From contig QXWV01000020.1 in NCBI GenBank assembly GCA_009911195.1, positions 1 through 64,000 on the forward strand: 64,000 nt of DNA. The letters run 5' to 3'. Positions 61,286 through 64,000 of the stretch are shown here, piece by piece (position 1 is the first letter of the stretch; the number at the start of each line of letters is the position of its first letter). Both the position numbers and the translations under genes were made by a program. A model generated the notes under the pieces. The model made no database searches, was not told where the DNA came from, and saw only the letters and a list, made by a program, of their open reading frames with translations. This stretch comes from Lachnospiraceae bacterium (GTDB lineage: Bacteria > Bacillota > Clostridia > Lachnospirales > Lachnospiraceae).

Positions 61286-62944
61286 TTAATCTATGTTTGG
61301 CGTTTCGTTGCTTTCAGCGGGCGCACGTAACTGCGCCACAAGATGCATGTATTCTTTTTTACCATTGCACAGCCTCATCATCTCTTCGTCTTCCTTTGAA
61401 TCCCCTACTGCATACGTGTCTTCCGGTTCAATATTCATCCATTGGCATAACGTCCTTATCCCGTTTGCTTTTGTCGCTTCTTTTGCCACAATCTGCAGGC
61501 AGTTCCCCTCCATAAAATAGCGCATACCCTGCCCGGCTTTTTCCCAAATTGTTCCAAACAATTCTTCCGGCTCTGATTCCTCCCAAGCTTTATGGTATGG
61601 ACGCAGCAATGTTATCTTATAAATTTTGTCATTTTTGCGTATAGCCAATATGCGGAAAAAATATTTCCTCTTTAAAGCTTCCAGCTTCCCCAAAAGCGCT
61701 TCTTCCAGAAAATAGAAAGCCTCCCCCCACTCTCCATCTTCTTCTTTCCCCTTCTCTTCCCCCATCCCATCTGCTCCCGCTTTTTTCATTAAAAGATGGG
61801 CACCTCCGGCAAAAATCCCCCCGCTGAACAAATGCCATATTTTACGGCAGCGTTTCCGGGCATCCTTCAGGGGTAATGTGGTAGCGAAGAAAAGAGGAAT
61901 CCTATCCCGGTGAAGCCCTTCCAGACCGGCCATCACCTCCGTAGGAACAGTCTGATGAAAAAGCAGCGTTCCTTCAATATCCAGAAAAACAGCTTTTGGA
62001 CGCCTGGGAATACGGTATAGGGAATACGGGCCAAAGAGCATCCGGTTCCAATCATTCCCCCGCCCTCCATAGGCAAGATAACAGGAGCAGCGCTTACGTC
62101 CGCATTTGGGCAATGGGAAATTTTCCTTTTCCCCTTTCTTCCATTCCGTTCCAGGCAATCCAGGCAGCAGCCTGTCATTTCCCATTTCCGCCTTTCTACA
62201 GATATCTTCCCACCCCTCTTCCAGCAAAGGACCGATGTTACAAGTACGGAGTCTGCCGTTCCCTTCTACGAAAAGCCGCCCCCTGCATTGGGAAACATCC
62301 GCCGGAACGGGAACTAATTCCCTCAAAAAATATGGGTCTATCCGAAGAAATTCTTCCTTTTCTTCCTGAGTATATGGCCGCCCAAGCCCGTCCATTTTAT
62401 TTATCCACAAATAGGTATCTTCTGGCAGTTCCCTTCTTAGCAGGCGCAGTATTTCCATATTCTGTGGTACGCCCACCGCCCCGGCGCTCACTGACACGCC
62501 CAGGCTTTTTAATCTTTTGCACTTTTGGGCAAATTCCCCTGGCTTTGTCATTTCCGGGTGGAAAGTAGCCCATAGCCTTAATTTTTCTATCCTTCCACCA
62601 GCTTTTTCAAAATCCTCCACCGATTTTTGCACTCCAAAGCTAAGGTTGGTCTGGACGCCCACCCCATCCACAAAAGGAAGGGCGCTGATATGCCCCAGCC
62701 CAACCCAGTACCATGGATGAATCATAGCCTCCCCATAAGGAACTACCATCAATGCCCGAACCCCCAGCGCACCTCCCTTTTCCGTTAAAGACATGACAAA
62801 AGCATCCCATTGTTCCTTATCCTTTTCCAGTTCCTTTTGCGATATTTTCCTTTTGGAAAAAGGGCAGTAGGAGCAATGGTAATTACAGCTTTTTAGGCTG
62901 CCCCGGTATAAAATCATATGCCCATTGCACTCCCCATTAACCAT
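61286..62944 (-). CDS. STM4011-type radical SAM protein fused to HAD-like domain
   Basis: A 552-residue two-domain protein. The N-terminal 300 residues are a radical SAM enzyme with the 4Fe-4S motif CNYHCSYC (CxxxCxxC), ALMVVPYGEAMIHPWYWVGLGH, WATFHPEMTKPGEFAQ and a later Cys set (CNIGPLLEEGWEDIC, CGRKRCSCYLAYGG), as in STM4011-type proteins. The C-terminal 220 residues are a HAD-superfamily domain: AVFLDIEGTLLF carries the Asp nucleophile motif (D-x-E here, the second Asp being Glu), and TYAVGDSKEDEEMM carries the metal-binding Asp. A His-Leu-Phe-rich insert separates them. The ATG at 62944 has GGAGG a few bases upstream and overlaps the end of the STM4012-like gene. Confidence 0.8.
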   Translation of the reverse strand: MVNGECNGHMILYRGSLKSCNYHCSYCPFSKRKISQKELEKDKEQWDAFVMSLTEKGGALGVRALMVVPYGEAMIHPWYWVGLGHISALPFVDGVGVQTNLSFGVQKSVEDFEKAGGRIEKLRLWATFHPEMTKPGEFAQKCKRLKSLGVSVSAGAVGVPQNMEILRLLRRELPEDTYLWINKMDGLGRPYTQEEKEEFLRIDPYFLRELVPVPADVSQCRGRLFVEGNGRLRTCNIGPLLEEGWEDICRKAEMGNDRLLPGLPGTEWKKGEKENFPLPKCGRKRCSCYLAYGGRGNDWNRMLFGPYSLYRIPRRPKAVFLDIEGTLLFHQTVPTEVMAGLEGLHRDRIPLFFATTLPLKDARKRCRKIWHLFSGGIFAGGAHLLMKKAGADGMGEEKGKEEDGEWGEAFYFLEEALLGKLEALKRKYFFRILAIRKNDKIYKITLLRPYHKAWEESEPEELFGTIWEKAGQGMRYFMEGNCLQIVAKEATKANGIRTLCQWMNIEPEDTYAVGDSKEDEEMMRLCNGKKEYMHLVAQLRAPAESNETPNID

Positions 62945-64000
62945 GTCCTTCCTCCCACTCCTCCATTGCCTTCCTGATTTTGGGAGAAATCAACTGAGGG
63001 CCTAAATAGTCGGACCATTCCATCCCCTCTGGTGTCAGGCCAAGTATTTTATCCCCATGCAAAAATCCCTGTTCCGCCCATTGGGTTAACAGCGGGAAAT
63101 CATCCACAACCCGGCTCTTAAAACATTCCTCATACCGCCCCATATCCAAACCAGGGCGAATCAGCAAATGCCGAATCACATAACGCCGTTTTATTTCCTC
63201 CTCATCCAACAGGAGGCCATGGGTAATCCTGGTGAAATCCCCCGTCTCTTCAAACCTTTTCATCTGCTCCAGGCACTCTTTTCCCGTAACCGCATAGGGA
63301 GTGCAGAAATGGAGGTTTCCAAGATAGCTTCTCCCCCCGCAACCAAGGGCAAGGGAATTTCCCAGTCCGCATTCCGAAAACTCCCGTTCTCCTCCCCGCT
63401 TCACAAACCTTCGCATAGAGTCCTGCATATAGCCGCTTTCCCTCAGAAAATGGCTGGCCTTGCGATACTGTTCCAAAGCATTTTCCCCGTCAGGAGCGAT
63501 TCCCTTCGTTTCTAAGCCCACCCCATGCCTCACATATAAGGGGTATAAAAAAATTTCTTCCGGCTCAAAATCCACTGCTTCCTCCAAAGAGGTCAAGAGC
63601 CCCTCCGCCGTCTGTCCCGGAATCCCATAGATAAAATCCACATTGATGCACGGAAAGCAAAAAGATTTTAAAAGCCCCAAAGCCTCCCTGGCTTTTTGCG
63701 CCCTGTGCCCCCTCCCTAAAATGGAAAGTTCCCTGTCCGAAAAACTCTGGATGCCCATGCTCACCCGTGTTACGCCCACCCTGCGCAAAACTTCCAGCTT
63801 TTCCTCCGTTGTTTGATTGGGCGCGGTTTCCACCACCATCCCCCGCTCCTGGCTAAAGGAAAAATACTTCCCCAGCATGGAAAACATGCGCTCCATCTGC
63901 TTTTTTGCCAAAAGAAGCGGTGTACCTCCGCCAATTACCACCTCAGAAAAAACCGGACGATAAGGCGCTAACACTTCCTTATACTGAAGGCTTTGGCGCT
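62937..64000 (-). CDS. STM4012-type radical SAM protein (5-prime end outside window)
   Basis: The frame is open to the window edge, so the N-terminus and its iron-sulfur Cys motif are missing. The visible 354 residues include VIGGGTPLLLAKKQMERM, MVVETAPNQTTEEKLEVLRRVGVTRVSMGIQSF, CINVDFIYGIPGQTAEGLLTSLEEAV and a C-terminal HemW-like winged region (GLDMGRYEECFKSR). This is the coproporphyrinogen-oxidase-like STM4012 group, which in Salmonella and others is encoded next to STM4011 in a cluster of unknown product. It overlaps the STM4011-HAD start by 8 nt. The rest of the cluster, if present, lies beyond the window. Confidence 0.82.
   Translation of the reverse strand, partial: RQSLQYKEVLAPYRPVFSEVVIGGGTPLLLAKKQMERMFSMLGKYFSFSQERGMVVETAPNQTTEEKLEVLRRVGVTRVSMGIQSFSDRELSILGRGHRAQKAREALGLLKSFCFPCINVDFIYGIPGQTAEGLLTSLEEAVDFEPEEIFLYPLYVRHGVGLETKGIAPDGENALEQYRKASHFLRESGYMQDSMRRFVKRGGEREFSECGLGNSLALGCGGRSYLGNLHFCTPYAVTGKECLEQMKRFEETGDFTRITHGLLLDEEEIKRRYVIRHLLIRPGLDMGRYEECFKSRVVDDFPLLTQWAEQGFLHGDKILGLTPEGMEWSDYLGPQLISPKIRKAMEEWEEGHG

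Noticed and set aside
1-64000. tRNA, rRNA, CRISPR arrays, phage or transposase genes
   Set aside because: None seen on either strand; hairpin-rich gaps lack cloverleaf form and regular spacer-repeat spacing.

Overview
The window reads as a chromosomal segment of a Gram-positive, endospore-forming clostridium, most likely a Lachnospiraceae-type gut anaerobe. The evidence is a set of sporulation-linked genes (SpoVB-like flippase, a BofC-C-terminal-like membrane protein, YqfC, YqfD, an FtsK/SpoIIIE translocase, TepA-like protease), the anaerobic redox genes nfnS/nfnL and rex, zinc-binding L31, formate-tetrahydrofolate ligase next to folD, and AGGAGG-type ribosome binding sites. There is no rRNA, tRNA, CRISPR array, phage, integrase or transposase gene that I can see. 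About 58 genes are listed; most are on the minus strand in tightly packed operons.

Layout. 1-2.8 kb: a secreted Ser-rich protein (minus) with a structured upstream region, diverging from aroC (plus). 2.8-8.6 kb: a beta-propeller lactonase diverges from an XRE-cupin regulator followed by potA-potB-potC-potD (spermidine/putrescine ABC transporter); the shared control region carries TAAAC/GTTTA operator-like repeats. 8.6-15.1 kb (minus): two flavoproteins, proB, UPF0291, 5-formyl-THF cyclo-ligase and proA. 15.2-21.5 kb (minus): sporulation and RNA-quality block, rlmH, yqfC, yqfD, phoH, ybeY, spoVB-like, bofC-like. 21.5-27.8 kb: zinc-ribbon membrane protein, MORN-repeat membrane protein, nfnS-nfnL, and a zinc-ribbon/TPR/beta-sandwich envelope protein. 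27.8-34.2 kb: tepA, ftsK/spoIIIE (split into two ORFs by an apparent frameshift), fhs, folD. 34.4-43.8 kb: a polytopic membrane protein, O-acetylhomoserine sulfhydrylase, YebC, a CorC/HlyC CBS protein, mazF-like toxin, alr, nnr and a coiled-coil protein. 43.8-48.8 kb: rex, an unusual K+ channel/RCK-like/RyR-domain protein, recQ, nth. 48.8-54.8 kb: GNAT, prfA, prmC, DUF1385, rpmE and rho with a long disordered insert. 55.3-58.0 kb (plus): malic enzyme, TIGR01212 radical SAM protein, DUF4364. 58.0-64.0 kb (minus): a GH-like DUF5722 protein, rarA, and an STM4011-type radical SAM protein fused to a HAD domain, downstream of an STM4012-type radical SAM gene that runs off the window.

Most of the content is housekeeping. 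The less ordinary items are the channel-RyR fusion, the broken ftsK/spoIIIE, the radical SAM-HAD fusion, a 42-bp repeat shared by two intergenic hairpin elements (39.6 kb and 55.1 kb), a 19-nt leader shared by two cell-envelope genes, an array of hairpins after potD, and crossing complementary segments plus a terminator-like hairpin in front of tepA. Family names come from recognition of motifs and gene order only; no database search was run.
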